From positions 11,768,058-11,832,057 of the forward strand of contig CM046844.1 of the NCBI GenBank assembly GCA_025618425.1: 64,000 nucleotides of DNA. The letters run 5' to 3'. Within the stretch, counting starts at the first letter, position 1, and every line of letters begins with the position of its first letter. This DNA is from Heliocidaris tuberculata (taxonomy: Eukaryota > Echinodermata > Echinoidea > Camarodonta > Echinometridae). Positions 1 to 12,188 of the stretch are shown in pieces. The position numbers were made by a program, and so were the translations under genes. Under the pieces are notes generated by a model. The model made no database searches, had not been told where the DNA came from, and saw only the letters and a list, made by a program, of their open reading frames with translations.

Positions 1-1128
1 CGTGTAAAAATGACTTGTAATCACGAAACCCGTCTCGTGGCTTGTTATGTCAAGGTTGCACATCTTAATTAGTATAATTCAGGCTTAAAGAAAGCCATGC
101 TTGGTAAATGGAATATGCTTTCCATTTCTCTTTCAAATACTAAAACATTATAGAGTGAAAAGTAATACTGAAGTGAAGCAATATTGCCTGATCTTTAACA
201 CCTGTATTCTTTAACCCATTAAAGTAATATGCGCAGTAGATGATGTTTACCAGTGTAACTGAATGTTCATGAAAATATCCTTGGAAGAATTTCAGTCTGT
301 GCATAGTGTCCATGAAGGTACGCTTCACAACCAAGAACTTAATCATTTATGGAATTTGATAACAATTTCCTAAGAAGAAAGGGGATTCATTGTTTATTTC
401 AACACCTGTTCTCCTTTGAAAAGATGACTACTACAGCACACGAGCCCTATTTATAAGGGCACATACCTCATTTGAATTTCAAATTGCTTTGAATTTCTTT
501 TGTGTGTTCTCACAGCCTAGCACCTGGGAATATGCTAACCCTCCTCGACTTGTACTTCATTATTATTAATAGAATTCTAATTATACTTCATGGTATTTGT
601 ATAATTTAGGAATTTTAGAGCATTCCCTAAGCTCCGCAAGCAGCCGACGCTCCGGCCGACCCTTCCCTCTTGCAACGCTAGGCTAGGCTTCGCCAGCCAT
701 AGGGCTAAACATAAGTAATTCACGGCCCCATTCACTAACGTGTTATAACGAAGGTTGTCTAAAAATCATATTTTGAAAACCCCTGAGTAGAAATCGTTTA
801 AATTCACAGAACTGAGACAAAATATCAAAATCTCCCAAATGAAGTACCTCATTTGGGCACTTTCCCAGCGATTAAAAAAGATATTTAGGCTGAAACAAGA
901 CTAGCCGAAATTTCCACCCATTCGCACATTGAAACAGTGGAAGTGCACCAGTGATGAAATAAATCCTTTAAAAATAATAAAAGGCTAGCCAACTTCAGCT
1001 AAGGTGTCAAAGTGGAAAGAGTATGTTTATTAAACACCATTTACTCTTTTTAAATTTACTGAGAAGAATGAATCCATTTTATATGAATATTTCTAATCAA
1101 TTAATTTCAAATCATCTTTGCTCCGCTT
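1..1128. other. AT-rich non-coding stretch, no gene recognised
   Basis: No reading frame here has domain content or plausible coding character. The stretch is AT-rich apart from a GC-richer patch around 630-700. I see no clear repeat until the 43-bp segment beginning near 1130, which recurs near 2239. Confidence 0.5.
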
Positions 1129-1129
1129 C

Positions 1130-1172
1130 ACCGGCATGCATTACGAGCGGATGAATTACTTATGTGTGCCCT
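1130..1172. repeat. 43-bp segment, copy 1 of a dispersed pair
   Basis: Begins TCACCGGCATGCATTACGAG and continues through GGATGAATTACTTATGTGTG. It recurs with one visible difference at about 2239-2281, on the other side of the TTC microsatellite. This could be a repeat edge or a local duplication. Confidence 0.55.
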
Positions 1173-1420
1173 TTAGTCGCCTTTAAAAATTTTCGACGCG
1201 ATCGAGATGGCGCCTCCCTTTTGACTCGGACAATCACGGATTCGCTTAGTTCCGCCAAGTTAACCCGTTGACGACTGAATTATCTCATTCCCATAGGTTT
1301 AACACAGGAACCGTCCGGTTCCCGAAGGTATAAATGAAAACATGCACATATATAGTACTATGGTTGTTCCCACGCCTGCAACCTTTTAAGATTATTATTA
1401 TTATTATCATTTTTGGGGGT

Positions 1421-1627
1421 TTTTTTTCTTCTTTTTCTTCTTTTTCTTCTTCTTCTTCTTCTTCTTCTTCTTCTTCTTCTTCTTCTTCTTCTTCTTCTTC
1501 TTCTTCTTCTTCTTCTTCTTCTTCTTCTTCTTCTTCTTCTTCTTCTTCTTCTTCTTCTTCTTCTTCTTCTTCTTCTTCTTCTACTACAACTACTAGTACT
1601 TCTTTTTCTTCTTCTTCTTCTTCAATC
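1421..1627. repeat. (TTC)n microsatellite
   Basis: Long, nearly perfect TTC repeat, briefly interrupted by TACTACAACTACTAGTAC near 1582-1600. Translations of this region give only poly-Ser, poly-Leu or poly-Glu runs and are not genes. Confidence 0.95.
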
Positions 1628-2238
1628 GGGAAAACATGTTTTCTTTTCATTCGGGGGGTGGTAAGACCGGGGTCAAAAGGGAAAACCTTTGCAAGATCTC
1701 AAACAGAGCCGTATTTTAAAAGACAAATGAGATGTTAGTCATTAAACCGATTTTCAGGTGGAGAATCACTATATTCTATTTGAGGGAGGGGCCGGCGTAG
1801 GCTGAATGGCGGGATACATTCATGTTTCTGTGCGTAGGCCTATATGTCCTCTTCCCCCCTCCCCTCCCTCCCCCCCCCCCCCCCCCTCTCTCTCTCTCTC
1901 TTTCTTTCTCCCCCTCCTTCTTTCTTTCGATTTTTTCTCTCTATATATCTCTGTACCTGCATGGGCGATAAAATTTGAACGGGACGGGAGGGGATCTCCT
2001 TATGAAAATGCTTTTGCAAAAGCGCCAGTTAAATTCAGGGGGAAAATATATATTGAAAAAAAATCATGAAATATTGGGTATATGGGGGGGGGGGGGGGCT
2101 ACTAATACGTGACAATAGACGGGGAAGCTTCGGGGGAAGCAGTCAGGGGGTTATGGTGAAAAAAAAAATGAGGGTGTAGCTGACGTACAGTCCTCAGCTA
2201 GCTGCGCCCAGACGTCAGCTAGCTGCGCCCAGGCCTCA

Positions 2239-2281
2239 CCGGCATGTATTACGAGCGGATGAATTACTTATGTGTGCCCTA
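2239..2281. repeat. 43-bp segment, copy 2 of a dispersed pair
   Basis: Begins TCACCGGCATGTATTACGAG and matches 1130-1172 except for one C-to-T change. It is preceded by a short tandem of CAGCTAGCTGCGCCCAG (about 2197-2232). Confidence 0.55.
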
Positions 2282-2399
2282 CTATACTACTATACTACGC
2301 GTATACGGCCGAGGTAAAAAATGTTGGAGGTTAGAGCAAAGACTTTTAATAGTATCAAGAAAGATTACTCTCACCTACTTCCGTAGTACATTCGCCAGG

Positions 2400-4190
2400 C
2401 GTAAATTGCTGTGTTAAAAAGACTCGGAAAAATACGTTCGCCATAGGTATAACACGTGAAAAGATGTCTCATTTTTCTTGATATTTCATATCTTTTCAAG
2501 TCTGATTTTTGCACGAGAGAAAGGATGGATAGTTCAAAAAACATTTCTTGAACCTTTATTGTCAATAAATGCCACTATGAATCCCCGGGATCATGCCTGC
2601 TTTTTGACAGAGTCATCTTCCATATAGGGTTAAAGGGAAATCCAACCTTAATAGCAAGTTGCTTTGAAAGAAAGAGGAAAAATCAGAGAAGCAGATTGGT
2701 GAAAGTTTAAACGAAATCGGACAAGCAATAAGAAAGTTATGAATTTTTGAAAGCTGTTGTAATCACTATACATATGGGAATTTCAAATTGGCCGAATAGG
2801 TAGTGTCACTGTGATGTAGCTGTGGACAACTCGCCCATTCGCCCCAACACACAAAATGACAAAAATTTCACTTTCTTCAAAATGTATTACTCAGTAGGAT
2901 CTTTTTCTTACATGAGGACCTATAACAATATGCTATCTCCAATATATTTTGAGTACTGCCCCGAGGGTAAAAGCGCCTCGAAGAAAACCGCAAATTAATG
3001 ATATTTTTGTGTACGACAAATGGGAGAGTTGCCCACAAACTATGTTACAATCGAATCACCAAATTGCCAATTTGAGATTCACATAGATGTAATGATCTCA
3101 TTTTTCAAACATCCATAACTTTCTTATTCCTTGTCCGATTTTTTTCAAACTTTCACCATCCTGTTTTTCTTATTTTCTGCTTTCACACAAATCATCTCAT
3201 TACCAAGGTTGGATTGCCCTTTAACACGTGAAAACATGGATTTTAAGAATGATTATAGTTCCTCTAGTATTTCCTTGAATTTAGTGTAAATGTGGCTTAT
3301 ATGTAATTTGAGACTCTGAAAAAGCTTAATGAAGGATCAAAAAGTGGAAGGGACCCCGCATAAATCCCCGGGAATATGCATGCTTTTGGCCTTCCAGCTC
3401 CCATAGGTTAACACGCAAAAACAGGGATTTTTGAATGATAATAATTCCTACAGAATTAAATTAAAATTTTGAAAAATGTGATTTACATAAAATTTAAAGC
3501 TCTGAAAATTTATAATCAAGACTCAACTAGTCGAATAGACCCCGCATGAATCCCAGGGAATATGCATGCTTTTGACCCCAAAAAAAGTCTCGCCTGCCAT
3601 ATAGGTTTACACGCGAAAACAAGGAATTTTGGATGATTATAATTCCCATAGTTTTTATTTGAAAATATAAAAAATGTGATTTACATGTAATTTGAGGCTT
3701 TGAAAAAGCTTAGTGAAGGCTCAAAAAATTGAAAAGACCCCACATAAATCCCAGGGAATATGCATGCTTTTGACCAAAAACGTCTCGCCTGCCATAGGTT
3801 TACACGCGAAAACAAGGAGTTTTAGGATGATTATAACTCCCTTTGTTTTTATTTGAAAATATAAAAAATGTGATTTTCATGAAATTTAAAGCTCTGAAAA
3901 GGTATAGTTAAGGCTTGATGAGTCCAGTAAACCCCGCATAAATCCCCGGGAATATACATGCTTTTGGCCTTCCAGCTCCCATAGGTTAACACAATGAAAA
4001 GAGGGATTTTGAAATGATTTTAATTCCCCTAGTATTTATTTGAAATTATGAAAAATGTAATTTACATGAAATTTAAAGCTATGAAAGGGTATAATTAAAG
4101 TTCCATGAGTCCAATAAACCCCCCATAATCCCCGGGAATATGCATGCTTTTGACTAAAAAAACATAATTTGTCATATAACACGTGAAACC
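2400..4190. repeat. ~190-bp tandem satellite array, about seven units
   Basis: Each unit carries a conserved block with AATCCC(C/A)GGGAATATGCATG and then a CCATAGGTT(T/A)ACACGNGAAAAC block. The second block recurs near 2449, 3221, 3408, 3606, 3799, 3986 and 4174, a spacing of about 187-198 bp. The first interval (2449 to 3221) is longer only because a 587-bp TTAA element is inserted in it. Units are diverged from one another, so the array is old. Isolated relatives of the block occur near 1290 and 10,770. Confidence 0.85.
2634..3220. mobile_element. TTAA-flanked foldback element, family B copy 1
   Basis: A 587-bp element flanked by TTAA at 2630-2633 and 3221-3224. Its terminal inverted repeats begin AGGG(A/C)AATCCAACCTT, and much of the interior is also self-complementary. 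It interrupts a satellite unit exactly at that unit's TTAA, and the neighbouring units show the empty site. A second copy lies at 14,449-15,037. TTAA duplication is typical of piggyBac-type transposition; no transposase is encoded. Confidence 0.88.
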
Positions 4191-4208
4191 GTTTGTAGTT
4201 ATTGATGA

Positions 4209-4211
4209 CGT

Positions 4212-4244
<33 letters not shown>

Positions 4245-4423
4245 GACACACATGTACACGCTGGTATCAATATGCCTATAGCACTTCATTTATTTGATGT
4301 ACGATAAAAGAGCAATGTAGACAAAATGCCTTGCTCAAGGGCATAAGTGCATTGCCGGGGATCGAACGCCCGATCCTTGCATCTCCAGTCAAGCGCCTTA
4401 AACCACTGGACCACGGCACCTCC
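4209..4423 (-). mobile_element. tRNA-derived SINE
   Basis: On the minus strand the head (near 4423) begins GGAGGTGCCGTGGTCCAGTGG and includes an A-box-like TGGTCCAGTGG. A B-box-like GCGTTCGATCC lies at about 4356-4370. The body contains TGCCCTTGAGCAAGGCA, and the element ends in a poly-A tail (the T tract at about 4213-4240 on +). The tRNA-like head has a SINE body and tail attached, so this is not a functional tRNA gene. Target-site duplications were not identified. Confidence 0.8.
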
Positions 4424-7400
4424 ACGTGGGCGTGTAGTATCGATCACGTGAGATCGACGACATCCAATGAGATCGTGCGCTAGCAGACGACCATGTATAC
4501 GTACGCCCGCCCGAAGGCAAGACCAGCCAAGCCGGTATTAGAAGAAACTCTAACTAAATTCTAGTTCACTATTATATTTCTAATGTACCAGAGGCAAAAT
4601 TCAATGTATTAAATTCATAAATTCATATAATGAATGTCCTGTCACCGAATTAAGCCAAGCCAAATGATTGATGTTAGATCATGCAAGCAGCATGCAATAG
4701 CTGAGCTGAATAGCGACCGACAAACGGGCCTGTTTCTCGAAACCAACGACAAGACAGTCATAACTTTATCCGCCAACTACGGAGATGCATGTCCATGATC
4801 TTCCTAAACTGTTTCACGAAGAGCTAACTAGCTAGACATCTCGTGATATCGATACTATCGGCGAGAATAGGAGCCGACACGTAGCCTTGGTTGCAATTAC
4901 ACTATAGTTTTTAAAAGCTTAATTTAACTCAACTGCAAATATTTGAATGAATTAGGGAATAAAAGAAAATAGAAAATGTAGAACGGTATAATAGATGCCA
5001 AATAAGTTTTTAATTATGTAAATTACATGATGGATTCGCTTGTAAAATGAAAAATATGAGTGATTTATTTCAGGATCGGTGAGCCAGTTTTACGTTGGAT
5101 AGGTACCCCCCGGATGTCGTGATTTGATAGTTTATAAAAATAAACCCATATATTTTCATTGTAATAATAATATGCTTTGAATGTTTTACATAATGTTTTG
5201 GGGCTTGAGTATGATATGGAAATTACAAAAATATTCATGTTATAAGTTTAAACACGTATATTTCAAAGTATTCATTTTAAAAATCGTCGATATAATCTAT
5301 GTTTACACTGATATGGGTCTGAAAACCAGAGAATATGCCGTTGACTATGGCTGGCCTACGGTGTCATATTACAGTTCACCAAAGAAATCTTTTATAGAAA
5401 TCATTTACGAAGATTGCCCAATTATTTGTTTTCATACAAAAAGCACTCTTGTAATTATTATATAAGAAGTAACATGTGATTTTCAAGTTTATTATGGTAG
5501 CACGTAATTTTTCATGCTAATTGATCAGATATAAAGGACCCATATCGTAAAATAGCTTTGCAATCAGAAGTTAAGAGACTTACTAAATTCATTTTGACAT
5601 AAAACATACCTGGCAACAGTTATGAATTTATATATATTTTTAGATTATAATACTTCCCATTGCTTATCAATAAGGCTTGTATTTTTTTCTTGCCCAATGT
5701 TTATTTGTCAATAGTTGTTTTTTTTTTCTCCAGTTTCCAATGATGGGATTAATTTGACAAGTTTTGGTTTAACTTTCTTATCTCCTGTCAGTCTTTTATT
5801 GTTATCGTTTTTATTATGGTTTTCTTTTTCATTTGAAAAAAAAAAGTTCCTTTCATATTGAAATGACCTCAATTAGACTATTGTTGTTTTTGTATTTTTA
5901 TCCATTAGAATGTGGAAAGAGTGTTGATTCACCAGAGTTAAGTGGAGACAAGCCTTGAACAAAAACACTATGTATTTTCATATAATTTTCATAATATAAA
6001 CATGGATAAATTCCAGATAAAGTGAGTGCGTAGAAAGAGTTGCATAGAAGTAAGTAGTGTCCCTTTTTGCCGACCATAATCTACCCAATAAATAACATGT
6101 GATGGCGCTGTATGTTTTGTCTCATCACAAGAAATTTTTGACCCCAAAACGGTCATCTATGAGGAATATAGAAAACAATTGCAAACCCTTTTTAACTTGA
6201 TTTCCTTTTCAAGTATTGACAGTAATATCCCACTGAAAGGGACATTACAGATATAGAATTCCATATATTAATAGACCCTTTTCTTTTAAAAGGATCAGGA
6301 GTATTTTACGCGTACAGGGTATGTGTATTATAAGTCTGTTACCTATGACAGGCATATCATAATTATGGAAAATAAGTCTTTTCCATGTTTCAGGCTTGTC
6401 TTGAAAACATTTTGGTTTGTTGAGTAGTTTTTATTTCTATCAGTATCTTATTAAGATTAACAGCACCAAGTTCATTAAAAGCCCATATTTTGTTTGCTTA
6501 TGTTTTTTTTTCAGTAAATTATGTAAAAGTAAAGATCAGTGCACTTGTTATAAATGTTTGTTATTAAATTCCTTTTGATAGAAATGCGAGATTGCGCGAA
6601 ACCAATTTTCTCGGAAAAGAACCTTCTTTGATTTCCTTGATTTTGTTTATTCTTTTCCTTTCGAGTTTCAAGATATTGAGGTATCCCAAAGGGAGCCCCC
6701 TGTCTGCACCCGAGAGACATAGGAAACTTGTTTCCGAGAAACCTTCGTACAAAACACGAGCAGGTTTGTCAGGACGGTGCCAATTTAGAACCGACAGGAC
6801 TCGGTAACCTGGCATGATACTATTTTATCTTTAAAGAAAAAAAAAATATATATATATATAAATATATATAATATAATAACTTTTTAAAAAATACAAAAAA
6901 AGAAGAGAGAAGTCAATTATATTATTCAAATGATTAAATTTTGTTTAAAAAAAAAAAATATATATATATATATATATAGTTGGTGATAATAGTCAAAATT
7001 GACTGATTGCCATAAAACACTAATCAACAACAACTGTACGTCGACTAAAAAAGATATGACAGGTTTGGAGGCGTCATAAGTCCTTAGTCAGGAAGTTGTC
7101 GCGCATCTTGGTAAAGACGGCTTCGTGAAACACGTAGCGGACAACTAGAGAACTAGCGCTGACTTAGTCAAGAACTTAGACATATGACGGTTTCGAGAAA
7201 CTGGCCCCAGCTAGCTAACAGTGCAGTGGAAGTTATAAACTGATTCAGCGGACCCAGGTTCGAGACTGAGTCACGTCTGTAGCAGCTCTACTTCATCTGG
7301 TATTTTAATCATTTTTTTTCGTCTCCATAAACTTTTTCAGAAAAGTGCGTATCATTTTCCCCAGGGAATCGTTTCGCGGCAGCCGCCACCTTGTTTGTAA

Positions 7401-8027
7401 ACATTAAATTTTTCCCACGGGCACGCGTCGACCGTGGAGGTCCACGTGCGTTTTTGGTCACGCCCTTTTGTTTTCGCCTAGTGCGTCATAACGGATGCGC
7501 GTATCCTGCTTTTTTCTTTGGCTTGTGCATTAGCGATACGATTCCTTGGTGTTTTTAATCAGTTTTTGTGATAATTTTATGCTTTTTATTCAATAATCAT
7601 TTCATTGCATTGGAAAGTATTCTAATGTGTATAAAGAATTTTTATTATTTGTTCTTAATCTTATTGTAGATATTTTTGGTGGTAATCCAATTTCTTGTGT
7701 AAATAGATTTTTGGTCTCTATTTTAGCACAATTTTGTCCTACTGGGACATTTTTTCTCTTCTTAAGGGATTAGCCGTGATTGGTCAGTTTTATAGTGTTC
7801 TTATTGGTGCGTATTAGAACAATTTGATTGGGTAGAAGTCAAGCTTGTTAGGGAACTTTAGTCAGTCGCCTCTTAACCACCGGAGAGTGCGGACCTTTCA
7901 GTTTTTTTTTCCGTTACTCCCACGATCGATTTATCTATCACCTTATTGGATTTATAAGGAATTTTATATATTTTAATTCGGGATCGAATTTCTGGCCTAG
8001 ATTCTATCTGCTTTCGAGCCATTCGAG
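4424..8027. other. Gene-free AT-rich stretch with short TA microsatellites
   Basis: No coding region is recognised. TA-rich tracts lie at about 6840-6880 and 6949-6978. A GGTTCGAGACTG near 7258 resembles the B-box of the 50.6-kb SINE but has no convincing A-box. The 7370-7500 interval is relatively GC-rich with several CpGs, with nothing downstream to call it a promoter. Confidence 0.4.
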
Positions 8028-8550
8028 ACTTAGACTTATTACGTCTCTACATTATCAGCTGCTAGAACGATTTAACATCCCTAGATTTTTATCAGCGTTT
8101 ATTTCGTCATCGAACTGAACTTTACTGGTCTATTTTCGTCACTGCAAATTCAACGTCATCGAACTTTCATCGCCATCGACATCAACATCGACTTTGGTAA
8201 CCTTTTCATCTTAGACTTACGTTTCTGCATTATCAGCCACTAGAACAATTTAGCATCTCTATTATCAGCGTTTATTACGTCATCGAACCTTCATCGACAT
8301 CAACATCGACACCAACTTCGAACCTTTGTAGCCTTTTCACCTTAGACTTACGTTTCTGCATTATCAGCCACTAGAACAATTTAGCATCCCTACATCAGCA
8401 TTTATTTCGTCATCGAACTGAACTTTATCCACTTCGTCACTTCGACTTCGAATTCAGCGTCATCGAACTTTCATCGCCATTCGACATCAACATCGAGCTT
8501 TTAAGTTTTGTAGCCTTTTCACCAACCTTCGTCGATTCAGCATTATTGCA
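8028..8550. repeat. Imperfect tandem repeat built from CATCGA-rich units
   Basis: The block CTTAGACTTACGTTTCTGCA with following TTATCAGCCACTAGAACAA recurs near 8030 (diverged), 8210 and 8344. Between the copies are repeated CGTCATCGAACT and CATCGACATCAACATCGA motifs. Spacing is about 130-185 bp. There is no open frame across it, so it is a minisatellite rather than a repeat protein. Confidence 0.65.
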
Positions 8551-8907
8551 CTTCATTAAACTTTTTCGAGCTTTAGACTACATCTTTTCATTCAACGACA
8601 TCACCAAGTCTTCTCGCGTAAGTCACTTGCAGCCAGCATTTCTTTTAGATCTTGAACTTTAATCTGAACTCAGAACTCTAGTCTAAATCAGCAGCAATTT
8701 TTTCACGGACTTTTAATTCCACCTTGTATCATTTTATTCATTTCGCCAGATCTAGATTCTTATAATAAAAAAGGAAAAAAGGGAATTTCTTTTGTTTTGG
8801 TATTTTAATTTATTGTCGGCATCAAAAACGTAGTCTTTATCTTCTTAGTTTTATTTTCACCATTCCTCAAAATTACATCCTTTCCCGACCAATATTTTTT
8901 CCTTTAA

Positions 8908-8931
8908 ACGTCTTTCGGATGGTGACGTTAA
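8908..8931 (+). repeat. SINE fragment, left part (split by an insertion)
   Basis: CTTTCGGATGGTGACGTTAA matches the SINE at 50.7 kb (CCTTCGGATGGTGACGTTAT). The rest of the SINE tail resumes at 9437, after a 505-bp TTAA-flanked insert. Confidence 0.65.
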
Positions 8932-9436
8932 AGGTCATGTAAAGTTTTGGTAAGCCCTCAAAAACTGTTCGTCAGATTTCTTCAATTTTTGTTGATAAAT
9001 AGCAAGATACTAGCAATACTAAGACACTGTGAAGATTTCGCCTCCTAAAATTTATTATTAAACAAATAAGAGGCAAAAACTAATTTATGTGCCGGGACAG
9101 GCACGTAAAATCCCAACAAAGGCAGCATGATGTGCTATACACTGTACACACACGTGTAAAACCAATAATGAGTAGCTACACACAGTGCACACACGCTGTC
9201 TCTATGCGAAGCCCCAAGATTGCTGGGCGGGGAGCCGTCGGGGTGGAAGGGTCCTAGCATAATGGCAGTGATCAAGCATTCCTGACAGATATTTACACTG
9301 AAATTCACCAGAAATCATAGATGGAATACCAAATGATCTCTTACAGACATCTTTTGATACAAGGAGAACAAAATGAGACTATATTTAACATGTTTCTTTT
9401 CAATTTCCTTTTTGCTACCAATACTGTAAATGAGCT
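8932..9436. mobile_element. TTAA-flanked element inserted in a SINE
   Basis: A 505-bp segment between TTAA at 8928-8931 and 9437-9440. Its ends are imperfect inverted repeats: AGGTCATGTAAAGTTTTGG at the left, and AGCTCATTTACAGTATTGG when the right end is reverse complemented (15 of 19 positions agree). The SINE sequence on both sides joins smoothly when the insert is removed, as the 50.7-kb copy shows. It has no coding capacity. Confidence 0.72.
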
Positions 9437-9498
9437 TTAAAGGTCGGTCCCCAGACGTAAATAATCATATCTGATTGATACACGTCTGTAAAAACCCA
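9437..9498 (+). repeat. SINE tail fragment, right part
   Basis: The segment with CCCCAGACGTAAATAATCA, TCTGATTGATACACGTCTG and TAAAAACCCA is nearly identical to the tail of the SINE at about 50,712-50,763. It is followed by a short CACACA run. Confidence 0.7.
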
Positions 9499-9885
9499 AA
9501 TACACACACACACACACGCACACATCGACACGTACCACAATATATACGCGTGCTTTATTTCTGTACTGAGCACTCTTCGTATTTATACTCTTTGGTTAGA
9601 GGACCGGCCGGATGCTTACGCCGCGACGAACACCACGAACTCTATTGTCTTGAACACGAAATGACCACAGAAATCAACAGCACGATAGTTGGTAAATACC
9701 CTTGCAGAAAATTACTTAATATTTTTTTGGCATTCTCGTGAAATAAGCCACCCCACATTCACTTTGTACATGTACTTTGTAGTTTATATTGCGTGTAATG
9801 CCTACATTTACTTTACACGGCAGTGTGTGTGTTCACTGTGTATACACTCGATGACTGGTATTTTAAGGAGACACGCCCACACACA

Positions 9886-10243
9886 CTCATAGGCCGCGCC
9901 CTTAGCCTAGCTTGCCTATGTGGGACTGTGACTGTGTCCAACATTCACTGTTGCAGCAGTCGAAAACAGACAACAAAATTGCACCAAGCAAGATTTAATT
10001 TTCTTAAATTTGCTAGATTACCTGATTCAGGGACTCTTCAACTCTTACTTTGCCACAAATTTGGGGATTCAGAATTAAAAGTGAAATTTTAAATAATTAT
10101 TTTTCTCTCATGTATGAATGATCTAGACTGGAATTGGAAAAAGGCCTGCTGATACACACAAAAGCTATTGAAGCCTATTCACACGTAAAAGCTATTCTGG
10201 AGTACAAGGTTATCTTCAGATAAGCTTGTACATGTATAAGTGG
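9886..10243. repeat. ~330-bp direct repeat, copy 1
   Basis: From CACTCATAGG and CTTGCCTATGTGGGACTGTG to GCTTGTACATGTATAAGTGG. A clearly homologous copy in the same orientation is at about 11,331-11,666. Differences are scattered substitutions and small indels. Confidence 0.8.
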
Positions 10244-10352
10244 CCCACACATGCATACCATGCATCTTCACTTTAATTTGTAAACAAATTTAATACTGTA
10301 AATTAAAGCCAATGCTCCTGCGGAGTGCAACACCAGTCAAATAACACATGCA

Positions 10353-10597
10353 ATGGGTGAATTCAAGTTCGGTGTTGAAAGCTGGTTTTGGTGTTGGGGC
10401 AAAACTAGCACCAGCCACAACACTGAACCTGAAATGAAGCTGGTGCTTGGATTGACTTCACTAGGTGTTGAGCTATCAATAATGTGATTGGTATTATTTT
10501 TATAAACCCAAATTCGGTGTTGGGGCTAGAATCAGCAGCCCAATTCACGCTCTCAACACCAACACCAACACCAACACCGAACTTGAAATCACCCAAT
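10353..10597. mobile_element. ~245-bp foldback element (MITE-like)
   Basis: Terminal inverted repeats read TGGGTGAATTCAAGTTCGGT at 10,354 and, on the other strand, TGGGTGATTTCAAGTTCGGT ending near 10,596. The interior has further GGTGTTG/CAACACC symmetry and a small (CCAACA)n run. There is no open frame with meaning. Confidence 0.7.
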
Positions 10598-11330
10598 GTG
10601 ATACTCAATTATGCACAGCACAAGAGTGGTATAGATCTAGTCATGGATTGTATTTCCGAACAGATTGTATTACCGAACGTGTACAGTTAAGCGCCTAAAA
10701 ATGGGTTTTCATACACGTGGGACTACGCGTATGAAAACCACACTATTGAAACAAAGGTTGTGTCTTTTTCCCATAGGTTTCACACGTTCGGAAATACAGT
10801 ACCTTTTTCAAGGGACCAAAACGCCGCGTCGTTGGGAAGGGGTTCACTCGGAAGGGAATATCGTATTAAATCTACATTGTCTTTTTAAAATTCCATCAAC
10901 TTCTTTTTCTGTAGGACTTTGAACATTCATTATGTAAGTTTGACAGATATTCGTTTGATATTTTATTTGCTATAGTTGATTTTCTGAAAAGTGTTCGGAA
11001 ACTGGATCCACCACCATAATATGGTGCGCAAACTCCAATATCCTCGCATAAGTGTGAGTGGTGCAAACTCTTGTTTGCACGCAGGTGCTCAAGAATTATG
11101 ACAATTATTAAGACCGCATAATTCATGAGCACGTGTGTGTGCGTGTCTCCCAGACTATAGGCTTATTTCATGAGAAGGCCCAAATGGGCACACTTACATG
11201 ACTAATATGTACGGTATGTGTGGAGCTGTCCTTTGGCTTTGCCCTCAGATAATCTTGTACATGTATAAGTGGGCAAAGCCAAACTTATACCCTTGTTCAT
11301 TGTATAAGTGGCCTTTGAGTTTGGCTTTGG

Positions 11331-11666
11331 CCCACTCATAGGCCCTTGCCTATGTGGGACTGTGTCCAACATTCACTGTTGCAGCAGTCAAAAACAGACA
11401 ACAAAATTGCTCTAAGCATGATTTAATTTTCTTAAATTTGCTAAATTACCTGATTCAGGGACTCTTCAACTTTTACTGTGCCACAAATTTGGGGATTCAG
11501 AATTGAAAGTGAAATTTTAAATAATTATTTTCCTCTCATGTATGAATGATCTAGACTGGAAAAAGGCCTGCTGATACACACAAAAGCTATTGAAGCCTAT
11601 TCACACGTAAAAGCTAGTTTTGAGTACAAGGTTATCTTCAGATAAGCTTGTACATGTATAAGTGGC
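11331..11666. repeat. ~330-bp direct repeat, copy 2
   Basis: Counterpart of 9,886-10,243 in the same orientation. Its right end runs directly into the left terminal repeat of the composite element at 11,658. Confidence 0.8.
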
Positions 11667-11733
11667 TTTGGCCTTTGTCCTGTAATATGTATGATGTCTT
11701 GATGGGGGGAGCCCTATGTCTGCGCACTTAAGA

Positions 11734-11992
11734 TTTGACTTGAAACAGAATTTCTTTTATATTCCTCTAATGCCTAATCACATAATACATATTATTCCTG
11801 TTATTCGAAAGACGGCACGAAGACTAACTTGTTAAGTGTACCGTCTTTCGAATAACAGGAATAATATGTGATTAGGCATTAATCACTTGTTAAGTGTACT
11901 TAACAAGTTAGTCTTTGTGCTGTCTTTTGAATAACAGAAATAATATGTGATTAGGCATTAGAGGAATATAAAAGAAATTCTGTTTCAAATCA
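11734..11992. repeat. Long hairpin (about 100-bp arms)
   Basis: The left arm starts TTTGACTTGAAACAGAATTT. The right arm ends in the complementary GAAATTCTGTTTCAAATCAA. Each arm includes TAATGCCTAATCACATA and the TTATTC(G)AAAGAC segment. The centre contains ACTTGTTAAGTGTACTTAAC, itself near-palindromic. Confidence 0.8.
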
Positions 11993-12188
11993 ATAGGGCC
12001 CGGGGGGGGGGGGGAGGGCATTCAACATATTGGACAGATGGGTATGTGCCGCTTTGACGACCACCTTTTTCAACGGCCGATCGCCATTCTCAAGATACCC
12101 GAATTTCCATAAACTGCCGTTTTCACCCTTCTCACCCTTCTCACGCGTTCTCAAGATACCCGGCGGGAACAATAAGCGCTGGTCTCCT

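Noticed and set aside
1285..1738. Open frames giving poly-Glu, poly-Ser and poly-Leu proteins
   Set aside because: They are translations of a perfect TTC microsatellite in different frames.
4340..4423. Possible functional tRNA gene
   Set aside because: A- and B-box-like blocks are present, but the sequence continues into a SINE body with a poly-A tail and no clean acceptor-stem pairing was found.
5181..5465. 94-codon plus-strand frame
   Set aside because: AT-rich chance frame without motif, homology or neighbouring splice-linked coding sequence.
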